Made by a program: the position numbers and the translations under genes. A DNA stretch of 64,000 nt from Agromyces protaetiae. GTDB lineage: Bacteria; Actinomycetota; Actinomycetes; Actinomycetales; Microbacteriaceae. This document shows positions 17,635 through 26,747 of this stretch, one piece after another. The stretch lies in contig NZ_CP133018.1 in assembly GCF_030866785.1 (NCBI RefSeq), positions 1,054,001 through 1,118,000 of the forward strand, in the 5' to 3' direction. Every line of letters starts with the position of its first letter. Position 1 is the stretch's first letter. The notes under the pieces were generated by a model. The model was not told the DNA's origin, did no database searches, and saw only the letters and a list, made by a program, of their open reading frames with translations.

Positions 17635-17657
17635 CGCCGGTGGCACGGCACCCGGGC

Positions 17658-18968
17658 TCACTCCTGCACGCGCGCGCCGTCGAGTGCGACGACCAGACGT
17701 GCGACATCGCGCGGCCGGCGCAGGTCGAGCCCGGTCAGTTCCGCGATCCGGTGCAGCCGGTACAGCACGGTGTTCTTGTGCACGCCCAGCGCCTCCGCGG
17801 TCGCCGAGGGCGACAGGTGCTGGTCGACGTGCGTGCGCAGCGTCGTGAGCAGTTCCGGGTGGCCCGCGAGCGGGTCGAGGTACCGGTCGGCGAGCTGGCG
17901 CGCGATGAGCGGGTCGCGGTGGACGAGCACCTCGAGCAGCGCGTCGGCGTAGATCATCGTCTCGGCCGCGCCGCCGCGCCCGGCCACGCCCGCCGCCGCG
18001 GTGGCCTCGAGCGCGGCCATGGCCTGATCGCTCGACGTGCGCAGCGCGGCGAGTCCCTGACTGGCGTCGCCGACCGCAGCGCGCAGGGCGCCCGCACCGA
18101 CGCGGTCGAGCACCCGATCGATGTCGCGCACGATCGCCTCGGGCGCGTCGCTCCAGGGCAGCGCGAGCAGGACGATCGGCCCGCCCGGGCGGTCGACGGT
18201 GCCCGACAGCACCGTCGTGCCCGCCACATCCGACAGCGCGGCCGCGAGCCGCAGCCGGTGCTGCTCGATCGAGGTGCGGTCGATCGACTCGGTCGTGCGG
18301 GGTTCGCCCACGCGTGGGCCGACCGCGACGGCGAGGAATCCCGTGCGGTCGGGGTCGGCGATGCCGACCGCGATCGCGAGCCGTTCGATGTCGGCGGGTT
18401 CGATGCGCTCGCCCGCCGCCAGCCGCCGGAACAGCGTGAGCTCGCTGAGTCGGTCGTCGGCCTCGACCTGCGCCTGGATCTCGCTGTACGCGTCGAGCGT
18501 GGCCCGTTCGAGCCGATCGAGGTGCGAGATGAGTGCGGCCCGCCCCGCCCGGGCACTCGCGGGGCGCACCTGCATGCGGGCGCACCAGCCCTGGAACTCC
18601 TCGCCGAGGATGCGCTCGGCCGTTCGATAGGACTGGATGAGGGCCATTGGCGCCACACCCTGCAGTGCACGGCGCTCGCCGTTGCGCGCGGACCGGGCGA
18701 GCTCGGCAGGCGAGGGTTCGCGCCCCTCGAGCAGGCACGTGATGATGTTGCGGACGCTGTCGCCGATGCGGTCCCGCAGGTCGCTCTGCTCGAGCACGTA
18801 CTGCGAGTACGCGGGCACCGTCCGCCAGACCTGCTCGGCGATGGCGTCGAGCAGCTCGTCGTACTCGCCGAGCATCGCCCGGGCCACGCGCGCGAGGTCC
18901 GCACGCGCGCCGGCACTCGCCGAGGCATCCCTCTGAGTCCGCGAGGCGCTTCGCGAGCCGGCTTCCAT
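17658..18968 (-). CDS. PucR-family transcriptional regulator
   Basis: A 436-residue regulator with a helical sensor-like N-terminus (about 20-170, RsbT/PucR-like), a GGDEF-like degenerate middle domain, and the C-terminal PucR helix-turn-helix: HLSPSATAEALGVHKNTVLYRLHRI (about 385-410). PucR proteins control purine or amino-acid-derived catabolism, often acting next to their targets. It is convergent with the catabolic operon and divergent from fgd. TAGCGT 7 nt before the ATG suggests a leaderless mRNA. The 16-bp palindrome at 18986-19001 is a candidate binding site. Confidence 0.9.
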   Translation of the reverse strand: MEAGSRSASRTQRDASASAGARADLARVARAMLGEYDELLDAIAEQVWRTVPAYSQYVLEQSDLRDRIGDSVRNIITCLLEGREPSPAELARSARNGERRALQGVAPMALIQSYRTAERILGEEFQGWCARMQVRPASARAGRAALISHLDRLERATLDAYSEIQAQVEADDRLSELTLFRRLAAGERIEPADIERLAIAVGIADPDRTGFLAVAVGPRVGEPRTTESIDRTSIEQHRLRLAAALSDVAGTTVLSGTVDRPGGPIVLLALPWSDAPEAIVRDIDRVLDRVGAGALRAAVGDASQGLAALRTSSDQAMAALEATAAAGVAGRGGAAETMIYADALLEVLVHRDPLIARQLADRYLDPLAGHPELLTTLRTHVDQHLSPSATAEALGVHKNTVLYRLHRIAELTGLDLRRPRDVARLVVALDGARVQE

Positions 18969-18975
18969 GACGTCA

Positions 18976-19001
18976 ACGCTACGTCGTCGCGGACCCGCGA
19001 C
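18976..19001. promoter_or_regulatory. pucR -10 box and 16-bp palindrome between pucR and fgd
   Basis: Minus-strand TAGCGT lies at 18981 to 18976, 7 nt before the regulator start. Immediately upstream is a perfect palindrome, GTCGCGG-AC-CCGCGAC (18986-19001). Its place next to the -10 box in a 67-bp divergent gap fits an autoregulatory operator. I did not find the same sequence before the importer operon. Confidence 0.5.
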
Positions 19002-19035
19002 CTGACCACCCCACGACCATGAATCGGAGCCCCGC

Positions 19036-20067
19036 ATGACCCTCACCCTCGGATACAAGGCCTCGGCCGAGCAGTTCGGCCCCCGCGAGCTCGTCGAGCT
19101 CGCGGTGCTCGCCGAACGGCATGGCATGGAGTCGGTCGCGGTGTCCGACCACTTCCAGCCGTGGCGGCACGCCGGCGGCCACGCGCCGTTCTCGTTGGCG
19201 TGGATGGCGGCGGTCGGCGAGCGCACCTCGACGATCCGCATGGGCACATCGGTGATGACCCCGACCTTCCGCTACAACCCGGCCGTGATCGCGCAGGCGT
19301 TCGCGACCCTCGGCATGCTGGCGCCGGACCGGGTGTTCCTCGGCGTCGGGTCGGGCGAGGCGCTCAATGAGATCGCGACCGGTTTCCGCGGCGCCGGCGA
19401 TCAGCAGTGGCCCGAGTTCAAGGAACGCTTCGCGCGGCTGCGCGAAGCGGTCGCGCTCATGCGCGCCCTGTGGTCGGGCGACCGGGTGTCGTTCGACGGC
19501 GAGTACTACTCCACCCACGACGCGTCGATCTACGACGTGCCCGAGGGTGGCGTGCCGGTGTACATCGCGGCCGGTGGTCCGCTCGTCGCACGCTACGCGG
19601 GCCGCGCGGGCGACGGGTTCATCTGCACGTCCGGCAAGGGCGCCGAGCTGTACGTCGACCAGCTGCTGCCGGCGGTCGCCACGGGTGCCGAGCAGGCCGG
19701 ACGCGACGCGACGTCCATCGACCGGATGATCGAGATCAAGCTCTCGTACGACACCGACGCCGAGCTCGCCCTCGAGAACACCCGCTTCTGGTCGCCGCTC
19801 TCGCTCAGTAAGGAGCAGAAGCACGACATCACCGACCCTGTCGAGATGGAGCGCGCGGCTGACGCCCTGCCGATCGAGCAGATCGCGAAGCGCTGGATCG
19901 TCGGCTCCGACCCCGACGCGGTGGTGCGCGCGGTCGCGCAGTACGTCGACTGGGGCTTCACGCACCTCGTGTTCCACGCCCCCGGACACGATCAGCGCCG
20001 CTTCCTCGAGCTCTTCGAGCGCGACCTCGCGCCGCGCCTGCGTGCATTGCCCGGCGCGGCCGGCTGA
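19036..20067 (+). CDS. fgd: F420-dependent glucose-6-phosphate dehydrogenase
   Basis: Oxidises glucose-6-phosphate to 6-phosphogluconolactone while reducing coenzyme F420, and is the usual source of F420H2 in actinobacteria. The 343-residue product matches mycobacterial FGD1 almost throughout: [10 protein letters not shown] near the start, [51 protein letters not shown]. The catalytic residues known from M. tuberculosis FGD1 (His40, Trp44, Glu109) are present as H39, W43 and E108. A small insertion (DQQ) precedes WPEFKERF. It shows that the organism uses F420 and suggests that the adjacent LLM enzymes may too. Confidence 0.97.
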   Translation: MTLTLGYKASAEQFGPRELVELAVLAERHGMESVAVSDHFQPWRHAGGHAPFSLAWMAAVGERTSTIRMGTSVMTPTFRYNPAVIAQAFATLGMLAPDRVFLGVGSGEALNEIATGFRGAGDQQWPEFKERFARLREAVALMRALWSGDRVSFDGEYYSTHDASIYDVPEGGVPVYIAAGGPLVARYAGRAGDGFICTSGKGAELYVDQLLPAVATGAEQAGRDATSIDRMIEIKLSYDTDAELALENTRFWSPLSLSKEQKHDITDPVEMERAADALPIEQIAKRWIVGSDPDAVVRAVAQYVDWGFTHLVFHAPGHDQRRFLELFERDLAPRLRALPGAAG

Positions 20068-20122
20068 GACGCGCGAGCACGATTCGAAGGACGGTCGTCC
20101 CCGCTCAGGGTGCGAGTCACTG

Positions 20123-20157
20123 GACACGAATACTGATATAATTCTGACGTTCGTGTC
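20123..20157 (+). promoter_or_regulatory. Extended -10 promoter inside an inverted repeat, upstream of the RHS gene
   Basis: TGATATAAT (20134-20142) is a consensus extended -10 element in an unusually AT-rich patch. It is enclosed by perfect 8-bp inverted arms, GACACGAA (20123-20130) and TTCGTGTC (20150-20157). A dimeric repressor bound to the arms would cover the promoter. No ordinary -35 box is seen at the right distance, as expected for an extended -10 promoter. Confidence 0.7.
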
Positions 20158-20184
20158 ATCGCGTGACCAGCGGAGGGTGCCCAG

Positions 20185-23100
20185 GTGGACTCATCCGGTG
20201 CTCGCCTCCATTCACGATCTCGGCGTTGGCGTGTGGTGCTGGGCGGTGTGGTGTGCGCAGTCCTCGTGGCGGGCGTCGCCGCTCCGTCGTGGGCGGCGAC
20301 TGACGAAGGTGGTCGGGCCGGGTCGGCGGTCGTCGGCCCCTTCATGCTCGGTGCCGGGGTGCAGGGCGTGGTGGATGAGCGTTCGGGGGCCTTCTCGTTC
20401 GAGGTGCCGCTGGGTGGGGTGAGCCTGAAGTGGGATTCGCGTGGCCCCGGCGAGGGCCGGTTCGGGTTGGGGCCGCGGTGGGCGGTCGCCGGCATCGGGT
20501 TCGTGGATGTCGCGGGCGGGGTGCGGGTGGTGCCGTCCGGTGGCGTGCAGGCGGTGTTCGAGGCCGATGACTCGGTGCCGTCGGGCCTGGCCGGGTACCC
20601 GGGCGACGACGTGCGGTTCACGCAGACGCCAGGGCGGTTGCCGGCACGGGCCGATGGGGTGGTGGGTGAGCGCGAGTATACGTTCGTGTTGCGTGAGCTG
20701 GGCGGTCTGGTGTCGTACTTCGACGCCGCGGGCGACCCGGTCGCGAAGCTGGATGCGCACGGTGGTCGGGTGGATTGGGCGTGGCAGCCGGGACACCGGC
20801 TGACCCGGGTGGTGACCGAGACGGGTGTGGTGACCGAGCTGGACTGGTCGGACCCTGCGCGGGTCGAGATCCAGGCCCGGGCGGGTATGGCTGGTTCCGT
20901 TCGACCGGTGGGCGTGATCGAGCTGGATGCGGGTCTGGTGGACGCGATCGTGGATGCCACGGGTGCGCGCACGACCGTGAGCTACGCGCCGACGGGGTTG
21001 GTGTCCCGCATCGCGGCGCCGAGTGGGGCGGTCACTGCGGTGGTCTGGCAGCCGTTGTCCGATGGCACGGCCGCAATCGAGCGGGTCGCGGTGACCGACT
21101 CGGCCACCGGTGAGCTGGTCACCGCGCGACGCTGGGAAGCCGCCCACGGGCTCGCCTCGGGATGGCCGGTGACCACCGATCCCTCGAGGGTCTCCCGCAC
21201 CGCGGTGACCGACGGGCTGACCCGCGTGGAGTCGGAGTACAACGGCCGGCAGTCGATGACCGCCCGCGAGACGTCGGTGACGTCCGCATCGGGTGAGCGG
21301 GTGCTGCAGCGGCAGGCCTTCACCTATCCCGATCAGGATGGCGGGGCGCCGGGCCGGGTGGACCGGCCGAACGGCATGGACCTGACGCAGACGAATGCGG
21401 CGGGGGAGACGAAGACGGTGTCCGAGGCGTACCTCGTCGATGTGTACGGGCGGGTGATCGAGCGGACTGCGGTGGACGGCACGGTCACCACGACCGAGTA
21501 CGACCCCGAGTCGCCCGTTGACCCGGAGTTCCCCGAGGACATGGGAGTGCCGGTGGGGTTGCCGATCTCACAGCGCACCGAGGCGCCGGACGGTGCCGTG
21601 ACGGAGACCCGGTACACGTTGAACGAGGCCCGCACCGCGGTCACCGTCGAGGAGACGTTCGCGGGCACTCGCGGCAGCACGTTGACGCGCACAGGTCGGT
21701 CGGAGTTCGTCGTCGAACCTGACGGGTTCGTCAGCGTGGAGCGGGTGTACCCGCAGGGTGGGGCCGGCGAGCCGCTGGTGACCGAGCACGCCAAGACGAT
21801 CGACCTGGCCGCCGGCACGGTGACGACGACGGAGACGATCGCGGCCGGCACTGAGCTTGCGACGACGACGAGCACCGAGGCGGATCTGGTGCACGGGCAG
21901 CCGACGACGGTCGCGGACGTGCTCGGCAACACCACCACGCTGAGCTATGACGCGGTGGGCCGGCCGGCCCTGGCCGCGGACGGCACCCGATACGTGTACA
22001 ACGCGCTGAACCAGCCCGTGCGCGAAACCAGCCTGGGAGGGGCGGTCACCCGCACCGACTATTGGGCCACCGGCGACCGCGCCACCCTCACTTCCGCCGA
22101 CCAGACGACCGGGTTCTACTGGGACGACGGCACTCTCCTGAACGACACCCACACCCACACCGACGCCGGCGCCACGAAGACTGCGAGCTATCTGACCGGG
22201 ATCGCCCGCGAGTCCCGCAGCCTCACGGGCGACACCACGCACTACGCCGTCCGTGACCGGCACGGCAACACCACCGAACTCACCGACCCCGCCGGCAGCC
22301 GGACCGCCCGGTACGCCTATACCGACTACGGCACCACCACGACGCACGTCACCCGTGAACCCGGTGTCGACGAGGCATCCCGATACCCGTTCCTCTACTC
22401 GGGTGAGTACACCGATCCCAACGGAACCCAGCACCTCGCCGTGCGCACCTATGCCCCCGAGCGCATGTCCTTCACGACGCAAGACACCCTTCCCCTGCAG
22501 AACCGCTACGGCTACGCCAACGCCAACCCGATCACCAACATCGATCCGTCAGGCCACTTCGCCGTTCAAGACGTCGTCCACGGGCTGTCCACCGGCCTGA
22601 GCGTCGTGTTCGCGGTGCTCCTGGGGGTCTCGATCTACGCGACCGGTGGCCTCGCAGCCATGTCGGTGCCGAGCATCGTCGCGGCAACCGGCTTCTTCCT
22701 CGCCGACGCGGCGGCCGCCGTGATCGGAACGATCGGACTCGTCCACACCTACGGGCCGAAGTTCCTTCAGCCCGAAGATAAGGAGCCGCTGAAGCACGCA
22801 GAATACGGACTGCTCGCGGCTGGAGCCGCCGGCATGCTCCTCCGCGTGGCGCCGAAGGTCGTCGCCAAGGTCAGCGAGGCGTGGAATACACGGCAGGCGG
22901 CGCAGCGGGCGCAGGAGGAACAGCACCTCCTCAACGCCGGGAATGAGATCGCCAAGTTCCATCGCGGGCGCCAGAAGCTGGTCACCGACGTGAGCAACAC
23001 CGACATCGTCACGAACCTGCACGAGTCGACATCGCAGATCCGCCCGCTCCTGAATGGAGCTCAGGAGAGTCTGGACCGCATCAAGACGGCATATCTTGAC

Positions 23101-23349
23101 ACCGCCAGGGGGTGGCGGCACGGCACTCCGACCAACCTCGAACTCGATTCCTTCGTGCTCAAGCACAGCGCCGACTTCCGTGCGGTCGACAACAGCCTGA
23201 TTCGTGCCCAGTGGCGGGTGAGGAGCGAGCTTCCGGACGCGACGGATGCTCAGTGGACGGAGTACGCGAAGGCGCTCGAACTCAATGAATACCTGCACAC
23301 TCCCCGCATCAACAGCCTGCTGGAGAGCACGAGGTTCGCGTCGACCTGA
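20185..23349 (+). CDS. Secreted RHS/YD-repeat protein with unassigned C-terminal domain
   Basis: A 1054-residue exported protein. Residues 1-38 form a signal peptide (basic SRSRRWR, hydrophobic core, AWA site). About 40-770 is a beta-rich region with scattered YD-type repeats (YDAVGRPALAADGTRYVYNALNQP, RYAYTDYG), and residues 773-792 are the conserved RHS end signature RYGYANANPITNIDPSGHF. The remaining 260 residues contain two or three hydrophobic segments (about 800-860) and a helical tail, and match no toxin I know. No small immunity-like gene follows; the next gene is convergent surE. GTG start follows GGAGGG. Base usage is richer in T/G wobble than its neighbours, suggesting transfer. 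Confidence 0.88.
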   Translation: MDSSGARLHSRSRRWRVVLGGVVCAVLVAGVAAPSWAATDEGGRAGSAVVGPFMLGAGVQGVVDERSGAFSFEVPLGGVSLKWDSRGPGEGRFGLGPRWAVAGIGFVDVAGGVRVVPSGGVQAVFEADDSVPSGLAGYPGDDVRFTQTPGRLPARADGVVGEREYTFVLRELGGLVSYFDAAGDPVAKLDAHGGRVDWAWQPGHRLTRVVTETGVVTELDWSDPARVEIQARAGMAGSVRPVGVIELDAGLVDAIVDATGARTTVSYAPTGLVSRIAAPSGAVTAVVWQPLSDGTAAIERVAVTDSATGELVTARRWEAAHGLASGWPVTTDPSRVSRTAVTDGLTRVESEYNGRQSMTARETSVTSASGERVLQRQAFTYPDQDGGAPGRVDRPNGMDLTQTNAAGETKTVSEAYLVDVYGRVIERTAVDGTVTTTEYDPESPVDPEFPEDMGVPVGLPISQRTEAPDGAVTETRYTLNEARTAVTVEETFAGTRGSTLTRTGRSEFVVEPDGFVSVERVYPQGGAGEPLVTEHAKTIDLAAGTVTTTETIAAGTELATTTSTEADLVHGQPTTVADVLGNTTTLSYDAVGRPALAADGTRYVYNALNQPVRETSLGGAVTRTDYWATGDRATLTSADQTTGFYWDDGTLLNDTHTHTDAGATKTASYLTGIARESRSLTGDTTHYAVRDRHGNTTELTDPAGSRTARYAYTDYGTTTTHVTREPGVDEASRYPFLYSGEYTDPNGTQHLAVRTYAPERMSFTTQDTLPLQNRYGYANANPITNIDPSGHFAVQDVVHGLSTGLSVVFAVLLGVSIYATGGLAAMSVPSIVAATGFFLADAAAAVIGTIGLVHTYGPKFLQPEDKEPLKHAEYGLLAAGAAGMLLRVAPKVVAKVSEAWNTRQAAQRAQEEQHLLNAGNEIAKFHRGRQKLVTDVSNTDIVTNLHESTSQIRPLLNGAQESLDRIKTAYLDTARGWRHGTPTNLELDSFVLKHSADFRAVDNSLIRAQWRVRSELPDATDAQWTEYAKALELNEYLHTPRINSLLESTRFAST

Positions 23350-23371
23350 TACTCGGCGCGCGGCGGCCAGA

Positions 23372-24145
23372 TCACCGCGAGCTGGAGACGGTCGCACATG
23401 CCGACGGCAGCGCCGCCTCGCCCACCCCCGACAATGCGGTGAGCGTCGCATGCCCCGCCTGCAGCAGCACCGCATCGCTCTCGGGGTCGAACTCGCCTGA
23501 GAGGTCGGCCACGGTGAGGCGCACCTCGCCCTCACCGGGCACCGCGGCTGTCGTCTGCACGACGCCGAACTCGGCCAGGCGCGCGGAGCGCGGCTCCACA
23601 CCGTCGAGGGCTGCTCGGTTCGGCACGTTCACGTTCAGCACGGTGCCGGCCGGGCTCTCGAGCAGCGGGCCGATGAGCGGGGCGACGACGGCCGCCGCAG
23701 TCTCCCAGTGATGCGCGTCGGGGTCGTGACCCACGTCGAGCGACACCGCGAGCCCGCTTGTCCCGCTCGCGCCCGCCGTCAGCGCTGCGCCGACCGTGCC
23801 CGAGTGCAGCACCACGTGGCCGATGTTCGCCCCGCGGTTGATGCCCGAGAGCACCACGTCGGGCGTCGCGCCGAACGCGCCGTGCGCAGCGAGCAGCGCG
23901 ATCATGGCGGGTGCGGCCTGCACCGCGAAGACCGTGGCGCCGTCGAGCCCCTCGATCTCGCGACGCTCCATGCGCACCCGGCCGTCGGCGTCGGCGCCCG
24001 TGATCGCGGCGCTGCTGCCGCTCGCCTCCGACCACGGTGCGGCGACGATCACCTGCAGCCCGGCGTCGATCGCGGTGCGTGCGAGTGCGTGCAGCCCGCG
24101 CGAGTCGATGCCGTCGTCGTTCGTGACGAGCGCGACCCGGCTCAC
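23372..24145 (-). CDS. surE: 5'/3'-nucleotidase SurE
   Basis: Metal-dependent nucleoside monophosphate phosphatase. The 257-residue protein has the SurE N-terminus VALVTNDDGIDSRG with metal ligands D10 and D11, the Ser of SEASGSSAAIT, and the Asn of SGINRGANIGHVVLHSGTVGAA (about 98-119). Usual family sequence here has DD or DV after the GANxG motif; HVV is a small change. Its start overlaps the stop of the PfkB kinase by four bases, so the kinase and SurE are coupled. Confidence 0.94.
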   Translation of the reverse strand: MSRVALVTNDDGIDSRGLHALARTAIDAGLQVIVAAPWSEASGSSAAITGADADGRVRMERREIEGLDGATVFAVQAAPAMIALLAAHGAFGATPDVVLSGINRGANIGHVVLHSGTVGAALTAGASGTSGLAVSLDVGHDPDAHHWETAAAVVAPLIGPLLESPAGTVLNVNVPNRAALDGVEPRSARLAEFGVVQTTAAVPGEGEVRLTVADLSGEFDPESDAVLLQAGHATLTALSGVGEAALPSACATVSSSR

Positions 24146-25119
24146 GAGGCGATCTCCTCGACCCGGCCGGCCAACTCGGTCGGCGAGACCTGCTCCGCGC
24201 CGTCGCCGCGCACCGGCTCGATGCGGACCTCTTCGCGCAGCCGGCGGATCGCCTCGGCATCGCCCGACCCGAGCCCGTGCCGCGTCACGTTCAGCGCGGC
24301 GGCCGCCGCGCCCAGCTCCACCGCCGCCACCGGCTCCTCGCCGTCGAGGAGAGCCGCGGTGACCGCGGCCGTGAACGAGTCCCCGGCGCCGCGTGCGTCG
24401 ACGGCCTCCATGCGCGGCACGTGGATGCTGAACGCGCCGTCGCCGGTGATGAGCAGGCTCGGATGGTCGGCCCGCGTCACGAGCACGTGCTCCGCGCCCG
24501 CGTCGCGGAGCCGGCGCGCCGCAGCGATGAAGCCGTCGACCGACTCCGCCTCGGTGTGCCCCGACGCGAGCAGCTCCTCGTCACTCACCTTGGCGAGCAG
24601 CACCCCGCCCTCGACCGCGGCGTCGAGCCGCGAGCCGGCGAGGTCCACGATCACCCGGCCGCCCGCCGCCCGCACGTCGGAGGCGAGCCGGCGGTACACG
24701 TCATCAGGCAGCGTCGCATCGTCGGCCGGCCCGCTCAACAACACCAGATCGGCGGCCATCGCCTCGCGCAGGGTGAGCGCGTACAACTCGTCGAGATCGT
24801 GGCGCGACAGCGCGTCGCCGTCCTGTTCGATGAGGCTGGTGCGCTCGCCCGAGCGCCGATCGTGCACGTACCCGGCGCCGCGTCCCTCGCGGCGGATCGC
24901 GGCGACACGGATGCCGTCGTCCTCGAGGATGTGCCCGGCGATCTCGCCGAGCTCGCCGGTGAGCGTCGCGCACATGGTCACATCGGCGCCGAGTGTCAGC
25001 AGCATGCGGGCCTGCCACACACCCTGCCCGCCGGCGTGGATGTGCAGGTCGGCGCCATCGGCGTCCTCGATGGTGACGGTGACGAGTGGTGAGGGCGCGA
25101 AGATCACGACATGTCCCAT
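24142..25119 (-). CDS. PfkB-family carbohydrate kinase
   Basis: ATP-dependent sugar or nucleoside kinase of 325 residues. The PfkB ATP/anion-hole signature is DARGAGDSFTAAV (about 241-253, catalytic Asp in GAGD) and the N-terminal substrate region reads HIHAGGQGVWQARMLLTLGADVTMC, close to 1-phosphofructokinase/tagatose-6-phosphate kinase type. Start at 25119 is preceded by GAAGGAG. Coupling to surE suggests a role in nucleoside or sugar-phosphate salvage, but the substrate is not fixed by sequence. Confidence 0.9.
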   Translation of the reverse strand: MGHVVIFAPSPLVTVTIEDADGADLHIHAGGQGVWQARMLLTLGADVTMCATLTGELGEIAGHILEDDGIRVAAIRREGRGAGYVHDRRSGERTSLIEQDGDALSRHDLDELYALTLREAMAADLVLLSGPADDATLPDDVYRRLASDVRAAGGRVIVDLAGSRLDAAVEGGVLLAKVSDEELLASGHTEAESVDGFIAAARRLRDAGAEHVLVTRADHPSLLITGDGAFSIHVPRMEAVDARGAGDSFTAAVTAALLDGEEPVAAVELGAAAAALNVTRHGLGSGDAEAIRRLREEVRIEPVRGDGAEQVSPTELAGRVEEIAS

Positions 25120-25243
25120 GGGGCTCCTTCGTCGGCGATTCGAGGGCTTCGTCGGCGGTGCACTCTCGACCGTACGTCGCACCGGGAGCGGGCGTCACCC
25201 CGTTGCATTCCGTCAAGCCCGCCTCCAGAATGGTCGCCGCCAA

Positions 25244-25249
25244 TACAGT
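25244..25249 (+). promoter_or_regulatory. -10 box of the DHA2 transporter
   Basis: TACAGT lies 7 nt before the ATG at 25257, with no ribosome site between them. This fits a leaderless transcript. Confidence 0.5.
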
Positions 25250-25256
25250 GGGACCA

Positions 25257-26735
25257 ATGTCCGAGCCGCCAGCTGACACCTCCTCGATCCCGCTGAACCC
25301 CGGGCAGCGGTGGCGCGCCTATTGGGTCTGCGTTGCGGTCGCCGCACTCACCATCCTCGACCTCAGCAAGGTCAACGTCGCGCTGCCGTCCATCGAGCAG
25401 GCGTTCGACGTCGGCTCGACCGAGCTGCAGCTCATCGTCTCGGGCTTCGTGCTGGCGTTCGGGCTCACGCTCGTGCCCGCCGGCCGCATCGGCGACCAGC
25501 GCTCGCGCAAGGCGCTGTTCATCATCGGCCTCAGCGCGTTCCTGGTGACGAGCGCGATCTGTGCCCTCGCCCCGAACGTGACGATCCTGCTCATCGGCCG
25601 ACTGCTGCAGGGCATCGCCGCGGGCATCCAGATGCCCCAGGTGCTCGGGCTCGTGCAGCAGCTGTTCCAGGGCGACGAGCGCGGGCGCGCCTTCGGCCTG
25701 TTCGGCGCGACGATCGGCATCGCGACCGCATTCGGCCCGACGCTCGGCGGCCTGCTCATCGCCGTCGGCGGCGCGACCGACGGCTGGCGCTGGATCTTCT
25801 GGATGAACGTGCCGCTCGCCGCCATCGCGATCGTGTTCGCCGCGCGCCTGCTGCCAGGCCCGCCCGACCGGCCGGCCCGCAAGCTCGCGCTCGACCCGAT
25901 CGGGCTCGTGCTCTTCGGTATCACCGTCGTCGCGCTCATGTGGCCGTTCCTGTTCACGACCGGCTCGCCCGACGACAATCCCGCGCGCTGGTGGACGCTC
26001 GTCGTGTTCGTGCTCGGCCTCACGGCGTTCATCGCGTGGGAGCGCCGGTACGCGGCGTCGGGGAGGCATCCGCTCGTGCCGCTCTCGCTGTTCAGCGTGA
26101 GCTCGTATCGCAACGGCACCGCCCTCGCGACCGCGTTCTTCTCCGCGATGCCCGCCACGTTCCTGCTGACCACGCTGTACCTGCAGCAGGGGCTCGGCCT
26201 TGAGCCCGTGTTCGCGGGCATGGTCACGATCGGCTTCGCGCTCACGAGCGCGGTCGCGTCGTGGCTGGGCGGCAACCTCGTGAACCGGCTCGGCCGGCCG
26301 CTCGTGGTGTGGGGCCTCGTCCTGCTGCTCGCCGGATTCGGCGCGCTCGTGCTCGTCGCCCTGTTCCTGCCGCCCGAGTTCGCGCCGTGGGCGATGGCCG
26401 GGGCGCTGACGATCGCCGGATTCGGCGGTGGCTTCGTGATCTCGCCCAATCAGACGCTCACCCTCGCCGACATCCCGGTGAAGCAGGGCGGCCTCGCCGG
26501 CTCGGTCGGCCAGCTCGGCCAGCGCATCGGCACCGCGGTCGGCACGGCCGTCGGGCTCTCACTGTTCTACGCGACCATCTGGCGCGAGTCGAACGGCAAC
26601 GGCCCCGACCTCGAGGTGTACCAGCACGCGTACGGCTACGGCATGCTCGCGGTCGCGCTGTTCCTCGCGGTCGCGCTCGCGCTGGGCCTCGCCGATCTCG
26701 GCGAGCGCCGCCGGCAGCGCCGCGGGCTCGGCTGA
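25257..26735 (+). CDS. MFS drug/proton antiporter, DHA2 (EmrB/QacA) family
   Basis: 492-residue transporter with about 14 membrane segments. DHA2 markers are LDLSKVNVALPSIEQAF in TM1 (about 25-41), GRIGDQRSRKALFIIG (loop 2-3 motif A), and IGRLLQGIAAGIQMPQVLGLVQQLF with TM5 motif C GATIGIATAFGPTLGGLL. It probably expels a hydrophobic or cationic toxic compound. It is divergent from the PfkB kinase and convergent with the next MFS gene. No regulator is adjacent. Confidence 0.92.
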   Translation: MSEPPADTSSIPLNPGQRWRAYWVCVAVAALTILDLSKVNVALPSIEQAFDVGSTELQLIVSGFVLAFGLTLVPAGRIGDQRSRKALFIIGLSAFLVTSAICALAPNVTILLIGRLLQGIAAGIQMPQVLGLVQQLFQGDERGRAFGLFGATIGIATAFGPTLGGLLIAVGGATDGWRWIFWMNVPLAAIAIVFAARLLPGPPDRPARKLALDPIGLVLFGITVVALMWPFLFTTGSPDDNPARWWTLVVFVLGLTAFIAWERRYAASGRHPLVPLSLFSVSSYRNGTALATAFFSAMPATFLLTTLYLQQGLGLEPVFAGMVTIGFALTSAVASWLGGNLVNRLGRPLVVWGLVLLLAGFGALVLVALFLPPEFAPWAMAGALTIAGFGGGFVISPNQTLTLADIPVKQGGLAGSVGQLGQRIGTAVGTAVGLSLFYATIWRESNGNGPDLEVYQHAYGYGMLAVALFLAVALALGLADLGERRRQRRGLG

Positions 26736-26747
26736 GCCGGCGGCCGG

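Noticed and set aside
20185..23349. RHS protein as a classical polymorphic toxin with immunity
   Set aside because: The C-terminus matches no toxin motif I know and no immunity-like gene follows.
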